From positions 496,001-560,000 of the forward strand of contig NZ_WQLA01000002.1 in the NCBI RefSeq assembly GCF_009755275.1: 64,000 bases of DNA. The letters run 5' to 3'. The notes below the pieces were generated by a model that was not told the DNA's origin, ran no database searches, and saw only the letters and a program-made list of their open reading frames with translations. Below are positions 52,893-61,627 of this stretch, piece after piece (the first letter of the stretch is position 1; each line of letters starts with the position of its first letter). Made by a program: the position numbers and the translations under genes. The DNA is from Mucilaginibacter aquatilis (lineage in GTDB: Bacteria; Bacteroidota; Bacteroidia; Sphingobacteriales; Sphingobacteriaceae).

Positions 52893-53912
52893 ATGTGCCA
52901 GATACTGATCATCTATACCGGTGGGACAATAGGTATGATGAGCGACCCACGCACTAAAGCTTTAGTGCCCATAAATTTTGAGCAAATTATGGAGAACGTT
53001 CCTGAATTGGAGCGATTAAACTGCCGTATTAAAGTACACTCGTTTGAGGATATTATCGATTCATCAAACATGAGTCCGGCTATTTGGAGCCGCCTGGCCG
53101 GTTTAATTCAAAAGCATTACGACGAGGTTGATGGCTTTGTGATTTTACACGGCTCAGATACTATGGCCTATTCGGCATCTGCATTAAGTTTCATGCTCGA
53201 AAACCTGGCCAAACCCGTAATTTTTACAGGTTCGCAATTGCCTATCAGCGCTATACGTACTGATGCTAAGGAAAATTTAATGACAGCAATAGAACTGGCC
53301 AAGGCTAAAAAGAACGATAAAGTGCGCGTACCTGAGGTTTGTATTTATTTTGACTACAAATTATTTAGAGGTAACCGCGCGTTTAAATACAATTCATCAA
53401 AGTTTGAGGCTTTCCGCTCACCAAATTATCCGGTGTTGGCCGAGTCGGGCGTACACCTGCGCTTTAGTATAAATGATATACGCAAACCAGGCGAGGGAGA
53501 CTTAATTGTGCATAAAGAGTTTACAAGTGATGTGGCCGTTTTAAAGCTGTATCCGGGCATAAGCCCTAAGGTTGTCGAAAACATTGTAAATTCTGATGTA
53601 CGTGGTATTGTAATGGAAACCTTTGGGGCAGGCAATACCACAACCGATCAATGGTTTACCGATTTACTAAAAGGTGCAATTGACAGCGGAAAGGTTATCG
53701 TTGATATATCTCAATGTAAGGTAGGTACTGTTGAGTTAGGCCGTTACGAAACCAGCAAGCAACTAAAGGATATTGGCGTTGCCAATGGTTACGATATGAC
53801 GTTTGAAGCCGCTATCACAAAAACAATGTTTTTATTAAGCCAGTTTGAAGATCCTAAGGAAGTAAATTACTGGCTTGAGCAGGATATTCGTGGCGAATTG
53901 ACAGTTTCGTAA
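52893..53912 (+). CDS. ansA: Type I (cytoplasmic) L-asparaginase
   Basis: 339 residues without a signal peptide. The two asparaginase signatures are present: YTGGTIGMM at the start (catalytic Thr) and VILHGSDTMAYSASAL (second catalytic Thr/Asp), with TGSQLPIS and TDAKEN after. It hydrolyses Asn to Asp and ammonia. The lack of a signal peptide favours the type I (low-affinity) form. A strong bidirectional hairpin follows before ackA. Confidence 0.94.
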   Translation: MCQILIIYTGGTIGMMSDPRTKALVPINFEQIMENVPELERLNCRIKVHSFEDIIDSSNMSPAIWSRLAGLIQKHYDEVDGFVILHGSDTMAYSASALSFMLENLAKPVIFTGSQLPISAIRTDAKENLMTAIELAKAKKNDKVRVPEVCIYFDYKLFRGNRAFKYNSSKFEAFRSPNYPVLAESGVHLRFSINDIRKPGEGDLIVHKEFTSDVAVLKLYPGISPKVVENIVNSDVRGIVMETFGAGNTTTDQWFTDLLKGAIDSGKVIVDISQCKVGTVELGRYETSKQLKDIGVANGYDMTFEAAITKTMFLLSQFEDPKEVNYWLEQDIRGELTVS

Positions 53913-53935
53913 AGCTTTACTGAAAATCAATAAAC

Positions 53936-53975
53936 AAAGAAGCCGTGCATGGAAACTGTACGGCTTCTTTGTTTT
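53936..53975. terminator. Bidirectional terminator between ansA and ackA
   Basis: An 11-bp perfect stem (53936-53946 with 53960-53970) with an inner GCA/TGT extension, T-rich to the right and A-rich to the left. Confidence 0.85.
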
Positions 53976-53980
53976 AAGTA

Positions 53981-55180
53981 CTAACTTACTAATCCATAGC
54001 ACTGCTGAGCAATCTCCAACTCCTCATTTGTTGGCACAATTAAAACTTTAACCTTCGACTTTGCCGTACTAATTTCACGAATGCCTTTAGAGCGGGTGCT
54101 GTTTGCTGTAGTGTCCAGTTCAATTCCTAAATACTCTAAATCGGTACAAATCAGCTCGCGTATCAGGGCGTCGTTTTCTCCAACGCCGGCTGTGAAAATG
54201 ATGGCGTCAAGTCCGTTTAAAACAGCAGTATATGAGCCAATGTACTTTTTAATGCGATAGGCATACAGGTTGTAAGCTAATTTGGCCTGCTCGTCGCCTT
54301 GTTCAATGGCTGCAGTAATATCACGCATATCACTATGGCCGGTAAGGCCCAGCATGCCGCTGCGCTTATTAAGCAGGTTGCTCACCTGTTCAATGTCATA
54401 GCCTAATTGGTTAACTAAGTAAAATACCACCGTTGCATCAATATCGCCCGAGCGTGTGCCCATAATTAGCCCGCTCAACGGACCAAAGCCCATACTGGTA
54501 TCAACCGACTGGCCATTGTTAACAGCAGCCATACTACAGCCATTGCCCAGGTGTATGCTGATGAGTTTGCTCTCAACCTTACCCAAGTAGTCGGCAGCTT
54601 GTTCAGTCACATACTTATGGCTGGTGCCATGAAAGCCGTAAGTGCGTATGTTAAAATCTGTATAATATGAGTTTGGTATAGCGAAACGATACGCCTTTGG
54701 GGGTAAAGTTTGATGAAATGCCGTATCAAAAACACCTATTTGCGTAGCGTTAACAAATATTTTTTCGGCTACCTCAATACCTAAATAACTGGCCGGATTA
54801 TGTAATGGTGCTAATTGAAAAGTGCCTTTCAGTTCCTCTTTTACCTTGGCATCAATAATAGTAGTGGTGGTAAAACGCTCACCGCCATGCACAATGCGAT
54901 GTCCAACTACCTGAATGTCGGCAGGGTCTTGTATAACGGCAAGTTCGCCTTCGGTAAGCAAAGTGTTTACTTCTTTAAGTCCGGCTTCATGGTCGGGCAG
55001 TTCTTCAGGGGTAAGTTTAATCACTTTCTCCTCGCCATCAACAAAAACCTTGTGGGTTATGGTTGGGTTGCTCAAGCCAATGCGCTCTACCAATCCGCTG
55101 CATACTGGCGTGTTAGTTGGCATCTTAAACAATTGATATTTGATAGAGCTGCTGCCCGAATTAACTACAAAGATGTTCAT
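53981..55180 (-). CDS. ackA: Acetate kinase
   Basis: 399 residues, normal length. Motifs: VNSGSSSIKYQLF, VGHRIVHGGERFT, GVFDTAFHQTLP, YGFHGTSHKYV, HLGNGCSMAAV and DAIIFTAGVGEND. It makes ATP and acetate from acetyl phosphate. It starts 76 bases after pta ends, on the same strand, so pta-ackA form an operon, in the order usual for Bacteroidota. Confidence 0.97.
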   Translation of the reverse strand: MNIFVVNSGSSSIKYQLFKMPTNTPVCSGLVERIGLSNPTITHKVFVDGEEKVIKLTPEELPDHEAGLKEVNTLLTEGELAVIQDPADIQVVGHRIVHGGERFTTTTIIDAKVKEELKGTFQLAPLHNPASYLGIEVAEKIFVNATQIGVFDTAFHQTLPPKAYRFAIPNSYYTDFNIRTYGFHGTSHKYVTEQAADYLGKVESKLISIHLGNGCSMAAVNNGQSVDTSMGFGPLSGLIMGTRSGDIDATVVFYLVNQLGYDIEQVSNLLNKRSGMLGLTGHSDMRDITAAIEQGDEQAKLAYNLYAYRIKKYIGSYTAVLNGLDAIIFTAGVGENDALIRELICTDLEYLGIELDTTANSTRSKGIREISTAKSKVKVLIVPTNEELEIAQQCYGLVS

Positions 55181-55256
55181 GTGATTTTATTTATGGTCAA
55201 TAGACCATAGTTTATTGAATTATCATAGTCAATTAATCATCAACTATGAACTAAAG

Positions 55257-57353
55257 CTAATCTTGTTGTGCCTGAATGGCCGTAATTATTACGGTATTAA
55301 AAATATCGTCTACCGTACAACCTCTGCTCAAGTCATTCACCGGTTTGTTTAAGCCTTGCAACATAGGACCAATGGCCAAAGCACCCGTTTCGCGCTGAAC
55401 GGCTTTATAAGTGTTGTTGCCGGTGTTTAAGTCTGGAAAGATAAGTACACTGGCCTGACCGGCAACCTCAGAGCCGGGAAGTTTACTTTTACCCACAATT
55501 GGGTCAACTGCGGCATCGTATTGTATTGGTCCTTCAACTTTAAGGTCGGGGCGCTTGGTTTTCACTATTTCGGTAGCGCGGCGCACTTTCTCTACATCTT
55601 CGCCCTCGCCGGAGGTGCCTGATGAGTAAGATAGCATGGCAATACGCGGTTCAATACCAAATCGCTGACTGCTTTCGGCTGATGATATAGCAATTTCGGC
55701 CAGTTGCTCGGCGGTAGGGTTGGGGTTAACGGCACAATCGCCAAATACCGAAACACGATCAGGTAAACACATGAAAAATACCGACGAAACCACTGAAATG
55801 CCTGGCTTGGTTTTAACAAACTGCAATGCCGGACGAATGGTGTGCTGCGTGGTATGCACCGCGCCTGATACCATACCATCAGCATGGCCTTTATAAACCA
55901 TCATAGTGCCGAAGTACGATACGTCGGTCATCATGTCGGTAGCCATTTCCATGTTTACATTCTTGTTCTTACGAAGCTCGTAAAGCGTGTTTACATAGTC
56001 CTGGTAATATTCAGAAGCAGCCGGGTTAACAACGTTTATTTTGCTCACATCAAGGTTAAGTCCAAGGCGCTTAATGTTAGCAGTAATATCATCGGGGTTA
56101 CCCAGCAGGGTAAGCGTTACTATATCCTGGCTAACTAAGCGAGCCGTGGCTCTTAAAATGCGTTCATCGTTTCCCTCAGGCAACACAATATGTTTCTTTT
56201 GGCTTTTTGCCCAATTTGTAATTTGATACTGGAACATGCGCGGCGTAATGCCTCCGCTTGGTTTGAAAGTCACAATCTGCTGATCGAGCTTGGCTACATC
56301 AACGTATTTATTAAATACGTCAATAGCCAATTGTATTTTCTTGGTATTATCGGCAGTAATTTTCGAGCGTATATTGCCAATTTCGGTAGTGGTTTGAAAG
56401 GTGCCGGTTTTAACCGCTATAATAGGTACAACAGTTTGCAAACCCTGTATCAGCCTTATAATAGGCTCTTCCGGTATCGTATCGGCAGTTAAAACTATGC
56501 CAGCAATTTGCGGATAGCTGGTAGATAGGTTAGCCTGTAAAGCGGCGATTATGATATCTCCTCTGTCGCCCGGCGTAATAATTAGCAGGTTATCTTTAAT
56601 GTAGTTTAAAAAATTAGGCACCTGCATGGCACCAGTAACAAAATTATCCACCTGATTGCTCAAGCGTTCTTCGCCAAATAAGAGGGTTGCATTCAAGCTT
56701 TCACAAATCTCCTTCATGGTAGGTGCCTGTAAGGCCCGCATGGCTGGTATTATAGCAACAATTACATCATCAGGAAGTTGGGCAGCAAGTAGTTCGCGTA
56801 CGTCGTCTGTTTGTTCTTCACTTATTTTATTGGCAATAACAGCAAGCACCTGTATTTCGCGAGCTTCAAAATTGCGCACCATTGTAATGGCCGAATTGGC
56901 GATTTGAGCCGTGGTTTTGTTCTCGCCAGATATTACGGCAATAACCGGTGCGCCCAGATTTTTGGCAATGGAGGCATTTACCTCAAATTCAAACGCCGAA
57001 CCTTCACCCTGATAATCGGTACCTTCAATAACAGTAAAATCGTATTTGTCTTCCAGCTGTTTGTATTTGCGAATAACAGTATCAATCATTTCGCCCTGGC
57101 TGCCTGTTTCTGACTGGCGCATAGCTTCCTGCCAGCTGAAAGCATGTGCCTCATCATACGTAATAGGCAAATCAAAGTAGCTTAGTACGGTTTGTATATG
57201 ATCACTTTTGTGCTGGGTAGCCGGCCGGCTTACAATGGGTTTAAAGTAGCCTATTTTTTGAGCCTTGCCCAACAACATGTTTATAAGGCCAAGAGATACG
57301 ATGGATTTGCCGCTGTACGGCTCGGTACTGGTAATAAAAACGGTTTTTATCAT
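55257..57353 (-). CDS. pta: Phosphate acetyltransferase
   Basis: 698 residues, the long form. N-terminal DtbS-like P-loop domain (FITSTEPYSGKSIVSLG), a DRTGG regulatory domain (about 215-325) and the C-terminal PTA domain (IVLPEGNDERILRAT, then DVSYFGTMMVYKGHADGMVSGAVHTT and MLSYSSGTSGEGEDVEKV). It makes acetyl phosphate from acetyl-CoA. With pyruvate dehydrogenase and ackA it completes the acetate branch. The long form is allosterically controlled in other bacteria. Confidence 0.97.
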   Translation of the reverse strand: MIKTVFITSTEPYSGKSIVSLGLINMLLGKAQKIGYFKPIVSRPATQHKSDHIQTVLSYFDLPITYDEAHAFSWQEAMRQSETGSQGEMIDTVIRKYKQLEDKYDFTVIEGTDYQGEGSAFEFEVNASIAKNLGAPVIAVISGENKTTAQIANSAITMVRNFEAREIQVLAVIANKISEEQTDDVRELLAAQLPDDVIVAIIPAMRALQAPTMKEICESLNATLLFGEERLSNQVDNFVTGAMQVPNFLNYIKDNLLIITPGDRGDIIIAALQANLSTSYPQIAGIVLTADTIPEEPIIRLIQGLQTVVPIIAVKTGTFQTTTEIGNIRSKITADNTKKIQLAIDVFNKYVDVAKLDQQIVTFKPSGGITPRMFQYQITNWAKSQKKHIVLPEGNDERILRATARLVSQDIVTLTLLGNPDDITANIKRLGLNLDVSKINVVNPAASEYYQDYVNTLYELRKNKNVNMEMATDMMTDVSYFGTMMVYKGHADGMVSGAVHTTQHTIRPALQFVKTKPGISVVSSVFFMCLPDRVSVFGDCAVNPNPTAEQLAEIAISSAESSQRFGIEPRIAMLSYSSGTSGEGEDVEKVRRATEIVKTKRPDLKVEGPIQYDAAVDPIVGKSKLPGSEVAGQASVLIFPDLNTGNNTYKAVQRETGALAIGPMLQGLNKPVNDLSRGCTVDDIFNTVIITAIQAQQD

Positions 57354-57437
57354 ACAGGCAGATGTGTTAGTAAGCCAATAGCTTACTTGACAAATATAGT
57401 AGCTAATAGTTCTTGTGCAATTGCTATTTGATTTGGC

Positions 57438-58274
57438 TTAATCGCCTCCGCAGCCTCCTCCACAACCGCTGCATCCAGATGATGAACAGCCCGAGCAGCC
57501 ACTGCTGCAACCATGTCCGCTATCACTATGTCCATGCGCTTCGTGGCTATGTCCACTATGCAAATCATTACCACATGACGAATCATCGCTGTCACCACAC
57601 CCTCCTGCCGAATTTTCATTTTGGCGTTGGCGTTTTTCAGTAGCGTAAATACTTATGCTTATAAATAAAAGTATCCCACAAAAAAATAGAGGAATCTTTA
57701 GATCATCAAAATTGCTGATAATGTAAGGTATAATGAAGCAAAGAGCTATGAATACAAATACGAACAGTAAAAACTGCATTTTGCTAATGGTAGAGCGCTT
57801 AACCGGCTTGTACTGGCTAACATTTATCCGCTGAAAATTAATATCTGAAAAGCGGCTTTCATTATCCAGCCATATATCTGCAGGAGGCTGAGTATCAAAT
57901 TTATTTTCGTAAAGCTTAAAAGATTGTGTGTAGTAACTGTCGAACTTCTCAGCTTCGGCAATGCCACCTTTGGTAGGGTTATGGTGAACGTCCTGTCCCA
58001 AAGTGTCGCGGCAAAAATCAACCCAATATGAACGTGTGTAAGTGAGGTGCAGGTGCCAGGCCTGGTCAACGGCGTCAGACGGGGTAACACCTGTTGGTGA
58101 TATACAGCAAAGGAAAATAAACTTCTTATATTCCTCAATTACGCGTTTAGTGTAAGTGCTGCTCCAGCCGTTCTCGCGTGACAGCCGGGCCGTAAAATTA
58201 GAACTGCTTTCATCATCGTCAAGATTAAAATTCTCAATCTTGCGCCATAAGGTTTGTTCGGTTTCTGTCATCAT
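57438..58274 (-). CDS. GRDP-like membrane protein with Cys/Gly/His/Ser-rich tail
   Basis: 278 residues. N-terminal helical domain (about 1-130) with ISPTGVTPSDAVDQAWHLHLTYTRSYW, the WHxH pattern of glycine-rich-domain (DUF1399/GRDP) proteins, and DVHHNPTKGG. Two membrane helices (about 165-185 and 192-210) are followed by a 65-residue tail of Cys, Gly, His, Ser and Asp, ending in CSGCGGGCGGD, with at least ten Cys and seven His. Tails of this type follow TIGR04222-like membrane proteins. Metal or redox function is guesswork. Confidence 0.8.
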   Translation of the reverse strand: MMTETEQTLWRKIENFNLDDDESSSNFTARLSRENGWSSTYTKRVIEEYKKFIFLCCISPTGVTPSDAVDQAWHLHLTYTRSYWVDFCRDTLGQDVHHNPTKGGIAEAEKFDSYYTQSFKLYENKFDTQPPADIWLDNESRFSDINFQRINVSQYKPVKRSTISKMQFLLFVFVFIALCFIIPYIISNFDDLKIPLFFCGILLFISISIYATEKRQRQNENSAGGCGDSDDSSCGNDLHSGHSHEAHGHSDSGHGCSSGCSGCSSSGCSGCGGGCGGD

Positions 58275-58340
58275 AATTTATCATGACCTTTGCCGAAAGG
58301 TATTAAGAAACTTTCACATTCTCTGATGTCAGTAAATTAC

Positions 58341-59030
58341 TTATGCTGATTTGGTAAGTTCAGTGAGCGCATCAGTATTAACAATGGCTATGCTTTTGCC
58401 GGTTAAGCTTATGCAATTTTCATTTACCAATTCATTAATTACCCTAAAAACGGTTTCGTAGGTTGCTCCTGCGTACGAGGCAAGGTCTTGCCGGCTTAGG
58501 TTAATGTTTATTAAACCACTATCGGTTTTGCCAAACTGAGCTTGTAATTTCAACAGCGCATCGGCTACCCGGCCTTTTACCGGCATGTGTGCTAGGTTGC
58601 GCATACGGCGTTCTGACACGCGAAGCTCGTTTGCAAAAAAGTTTACCAATTGGAAAGTAAGTTGGTTGTTTACCTTTAGCGTACTTTCAAAAAACTTCAT
58701 ATCTATATAGCAAACCACCGAGTCTTCAAGTGCTGATGCCGATATAGGATAAATTAAATCGTCGCCAATACCCCTATGACCTAAAATAGCACCATCCTTA
58801 GCAAAACGTAAAATCAGTTCCTTATCAGCATCCCATTTTTTATAAACCTTTACGTTTCCGCTGTAAACAAAGTATATGCCCGTAACAGGGTCACCTTCCT
58901 TGAAAATTAGCTCGCCTTTTCTTAATTTGTAATTGGTTTTGTTAGCGCATATAGCCGGACGCCATTCCTCAATGCAATTTTGACACATAAAACAAGAGTT
59001 TGCGTCACAAGTGGCTTTATTTTTTTTCAT
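58341..59030 (-). CDS. Crp/Fnr-family transcription regulator with N-terminal Cys cluster
   Basis: 229 residues. The N-terminus has Cys8, 13, 16, 19 and 28, a pattern suited to an iron-sulfur cluster. The cyclic-nucleotide-like sensor domain (about 35-150) and a winged-helix domain (about 150-225; INLSRQDLASYAGATYETVFRVINELVNENCISL) follow. This layout is FNR-like rather than CRP-like, so an oxygen- or redox-responsive regulator is likely. Target genes are unknown; the gene is divergent from the DUF4202 gene at 59299. Confidence 0.9.
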   Translation of the reverse strand: MKKNKATCDANSCFMCQNCIEEWRPAICANKTNYKLRKGELIFKEGDPVTGIYFVYSGNVKVYKKWDADKELILRFAKDGAILGHRGIGDDLIYPISASALEDSVVCYIDMKFFESTLKVNNQLTFQLVNFFANELRVSERRMRNLAHMPVKGRVADALLKLQAQFGKTDSGLININLSRQDLASYAGATYETVFRVINELVNENCISLTGKSIAIVNTDALTELTKSA

Positions 59031-59298
59031 TATTGCGCTTTAGTACTATAAATTAGAGTTTGTTATTAAACTATGTCTAATTAAATGACAAAAATAATGT
59101 TTAAACGCATTAAAATGTTGCATGTATATAAAATAGATGCCCTTTTGTAATGTATTTTGCATTTGAGAGTTGATTTTGATGGTTTCTGTCTTCAAAAGTG
59201 TATAATTAAAAGTAAATAGATGTTTGAGCGTCGCCATACTGTATTCCCTGGTAAAATTGTTTATTTCGCAAAGTGAGCCAAAGGTGCTACTTTGCATA

Positions 59299-59892
59299 AT
59301 GAGTAAGTTGCAGGCTGCATTGCAGCTTTTTGATAGCTATAACCAGCAAGATCCGCGTGTGTTAAATAACGATGGCAAAAGTTATCCGCAAGAATATTTT
59401 TACGCGCTCAAATTATATGATTGGATAATAAAGCTTGATGCTGATGCTAGCAATGAATTAATTTTAGCTTCGCGATGCCAGCACATAGGCAGGTGGGAAA
59501 TACCGCGCGAATCATACCCCGAAGGACGTGACGCATATTTAAAATGGCGTAAGGATTTAGCTTTACATCACGCTGCGGTAGCTGGTAAATTATTGATGAA
59601 GGCAGGCTACAACGATACAGATATAGAACGTGTAGTGCAAATTGTACTCAAAAAGCGTATTAAGGTTGATACTGATGTACAAACCATGGAAAATGCCTTA
59701 TGCCTGGTTTTCTTGCAGTACCAGTATGACGATTTTAGGTTAAAATATGAGAATGAGCCCGAGAAAATGATCAATATCCTTTACAAATCATTATTAAAGA
59801 TGGATGCGCATGGACACCATTTTGCATTACAACTTGACTATAGTGCAGGAGGATTCAGATTAGTGCAACAGGCACTGGTTAAAATGTCTTAA
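59299..59892 (+). CDS. DUF4202 family protein
   Basis: 197 residues from the internal ATG at 59299 (MSKLQAALQLFDSYNQQDPRV); the in-frame start at 59224 adds 25 residues and is less likely. All-alpha, with His residues in SRCQHIGRWEIPRESYPEGRDAYLKWRKDLALHH, a recognisable pattern of DUF4202, which looks like a degenerate HD-type fold. Function unknown. It is divergent from the Crp/Fnr gene and is followed by the PAS kinase 82 bases on. Confidence 0.87.
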   Translation: MSKLQAALQLFDSYNQQDPRVLNNDGKSYPQEYFYALKLYDWIIKLDADASNELILASRCQHIGRWEIPRESYPEGRDAYLKWRKDLALHHAAVAGKLLMKAGYNDTDIERVVQIVLKKRIKVDTDVQTMENALCLVFLQYQYDDFRLKYENEPEKMINILYKSLLKMDAHGHHFALQLDYSAGGFRLVQQALVKMS

Positions 59893-59974
59893 TTGAATTA
59901 AATTTTTCTTAATTGTAAACACAGCTCGCTAATTATAGTTACTTTGTTGGTTGTAATTATAAGCATTACCCATT

Positions 59975-61558
59975 TTGACCGAGCATAGCCAACTGTTAAA
60001 GGAAATTGAGTTTTTAAAAGCAGAACGAAAGCTTTTAACGGAGCGTATTGCCCTGTTGGAATCGCAACAGGAAAACAGCAGCAGTAATGTTTTTACTGAC
60101 CAGATGATGCTGCGTACAGTGGCTGATTACTTACCTGTAATGGTGTGGACTGCACAGCCCGACGGATTTGTTGACTTTGTAAATAAAGGCTACACAGCGT
60201 ATTGCGGGCAAACCACTGCCGAGGCGTTAAGTGACGGTTGGGTTCATATTGTGTTTGCCGATGACCTGGATGCTACTACAAGAGCCTGGCAAATAGCCAT
60301 AGAAACCGGTAATGCTTATGAAATACAATACCGGTTAAAGCGTGCAAGTGATAATTCGTTTCGCTGGCATCAGGCAAGGGCTTTGCCCATAAGTAATGCT
60401 CAGGGGCAAACTATACAGTGGTTTGGCACCATCATAGATATACACGAGCAAAAGGAGACCGAAGCTGCAAAAGACGAGTTTTTAAGCATAGCCAGTCATG
60501 AATTGCGTACGCCGTTAACAAGTGCAAAGGCGCTTATTGACTTAAGTAAACGAATGGCCGATCCGGCCGAAAAGGTATTTCAATTTGTTGACCGGGCAGC
60601 AGGACAACTCAAGCGCCTTGAAAGGCTCATTGCCGACTTGCTTGATGTATCAAAAATACATGCAGGAAAGATGGTATACAATAAAGAAAGCTTTGACTTT
60701 TCTGCCGTGCTGCAAGACACCATCTCTTTATTGCAATCAACCGCCGGTGATCATCAACTATTACTTGAGCAAAATGATGCCGTTACCATAACTGGCGACC
60801 AGGGGCGTATAGAACAGGTGATTAATAACCTGATTTCAAATGCCATCAAATATTCGCCCGATGCAAATAAGGTTGTAATACGCTCATCAGTACAGCATGA
60901 TAATCTGGTAGTATCTGTGCAGGATTTTGGTATAGGGATAAACGAAGAAAACCTCAACCGCATATTTGACCGGTACTACCGTGCTGATAATAGTTACATG
61001 CGCTTTCAGGGTTTGGGGTTAGGATTGTACATAGCTGCCGAGATTATTAAAAGGCATAACGGTAGTTTATGGATTGAGAGTGAAGCAGGAAAGGGATCTA
61101 CGTTTTATTTTTTATTACCGCTTAACGGCAAACAGTACTTTATAGATATAGATACCGACAACCAAACCTTTTACAAAGGCAACTTCATAACCATTAACTA
61201 CAACGAGCAAATGCACTGGCTTGATGTTAATTGGTTAGGTTATCAAAATTATGACTCAGTAAAAAAAGGTTGCCTCATTATGCTCGATCTGTTAAGGAAA
61301 AACAAGTGCGCAAAGGTTTTGAATGATAACACACATGTGTTAGGAAACTGGTCTGAAGCGGCTGATTGGGGCGGCGAATACTGGTTTCCGGCAATGCAGG
61401 AAGCTGGGCTTAAACATTTTGCCTGGATTTATTCTCCAAGTACCTTTAGCAGGCTCTCGGCACATAAAAGCATCGATATTACTATGGGGAAGGTTACCGC
61501 GCAATTTTTTGACAGCCTTAGTGAGGCTAAACAATGGCTTGCTGCTCAGGCCGGGTAA
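59975..61558 (+). CDS. PAS-domain histidine kinase fused to a SpoIIAA-like C-terminal domain
   Basis: 527 residues; the start is TTG at 59975, as no upstream ATG is in frame. A coiled head (about 4-32), PAS fold (about 46-165; VMVWTAQPDGFVDFVNKGYTAYCG), H-box with H175 (ASHELRTPLTSAK), HATPase domain with NNLISNAIKYS, DFGIGI and GLGLGLYIA. After about residue 385 comes a further 140-residue domain (DVNWLGYQNYDSVKKGCLIMLD, then KVLNDN, then WFPAMQEAGLKHFAWIYSP) that resembles single-domain SpoIIAA-like proteins of Bacteroidota. No membrane helix, so cytosolic. No partner regulator nearby. Confidence 0.87.
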   Translation: MTEHSQLLKEIEFLKAERKLLTERIALLESQQENSSSNVFTDQMMLRTVADYLPVMVWTAQPDGFVDFVNKGYTAYCGQTTAEALSDGWVHIVFADDLDATTRAWQIAIETGNAYEIQYRLKRASDNSFRWHQARALPISNAQGQTIQWFGTIIDIHEQKETEAAKDEFLSIASHELRTPLTSAKALIDLSKRMADPAEKVFQFVDRAAGQLKRLERLIADLLDVSKIHAGKMVYNKESFDFSAVLQDTISLLQSTAGDHQLLLEQNDAVTITGDQGRIEQVINNLISNAIKYSPDANKVVIRSSVQHDNLVVSVQDFGIGINEENLNRIFDRYYRADNSYMRFQGLGLGLYIAAEIIKRHNGSLWIESEAGKGSTFYFLLPLNGKQYFIDIDTDNQTFYKGNFITINYNEQMHWLDVNWLGYQNYDSVKKGCLIMLDLLRKNKCAKVLNDNTHVLGNWSEAADWGGEYWFPAMQEAGLKHFAWIYSPSTFSRLSAHKSIDITMGKVTAQFFDSLSEAKQWLAAQAG

Positions 61559-61627
61559 GACGCTATATTAACTTATATCCGTAGCTTTCACAACGTATGA
61601 TGTAATGCACGAACTTTTAAATCGCCA

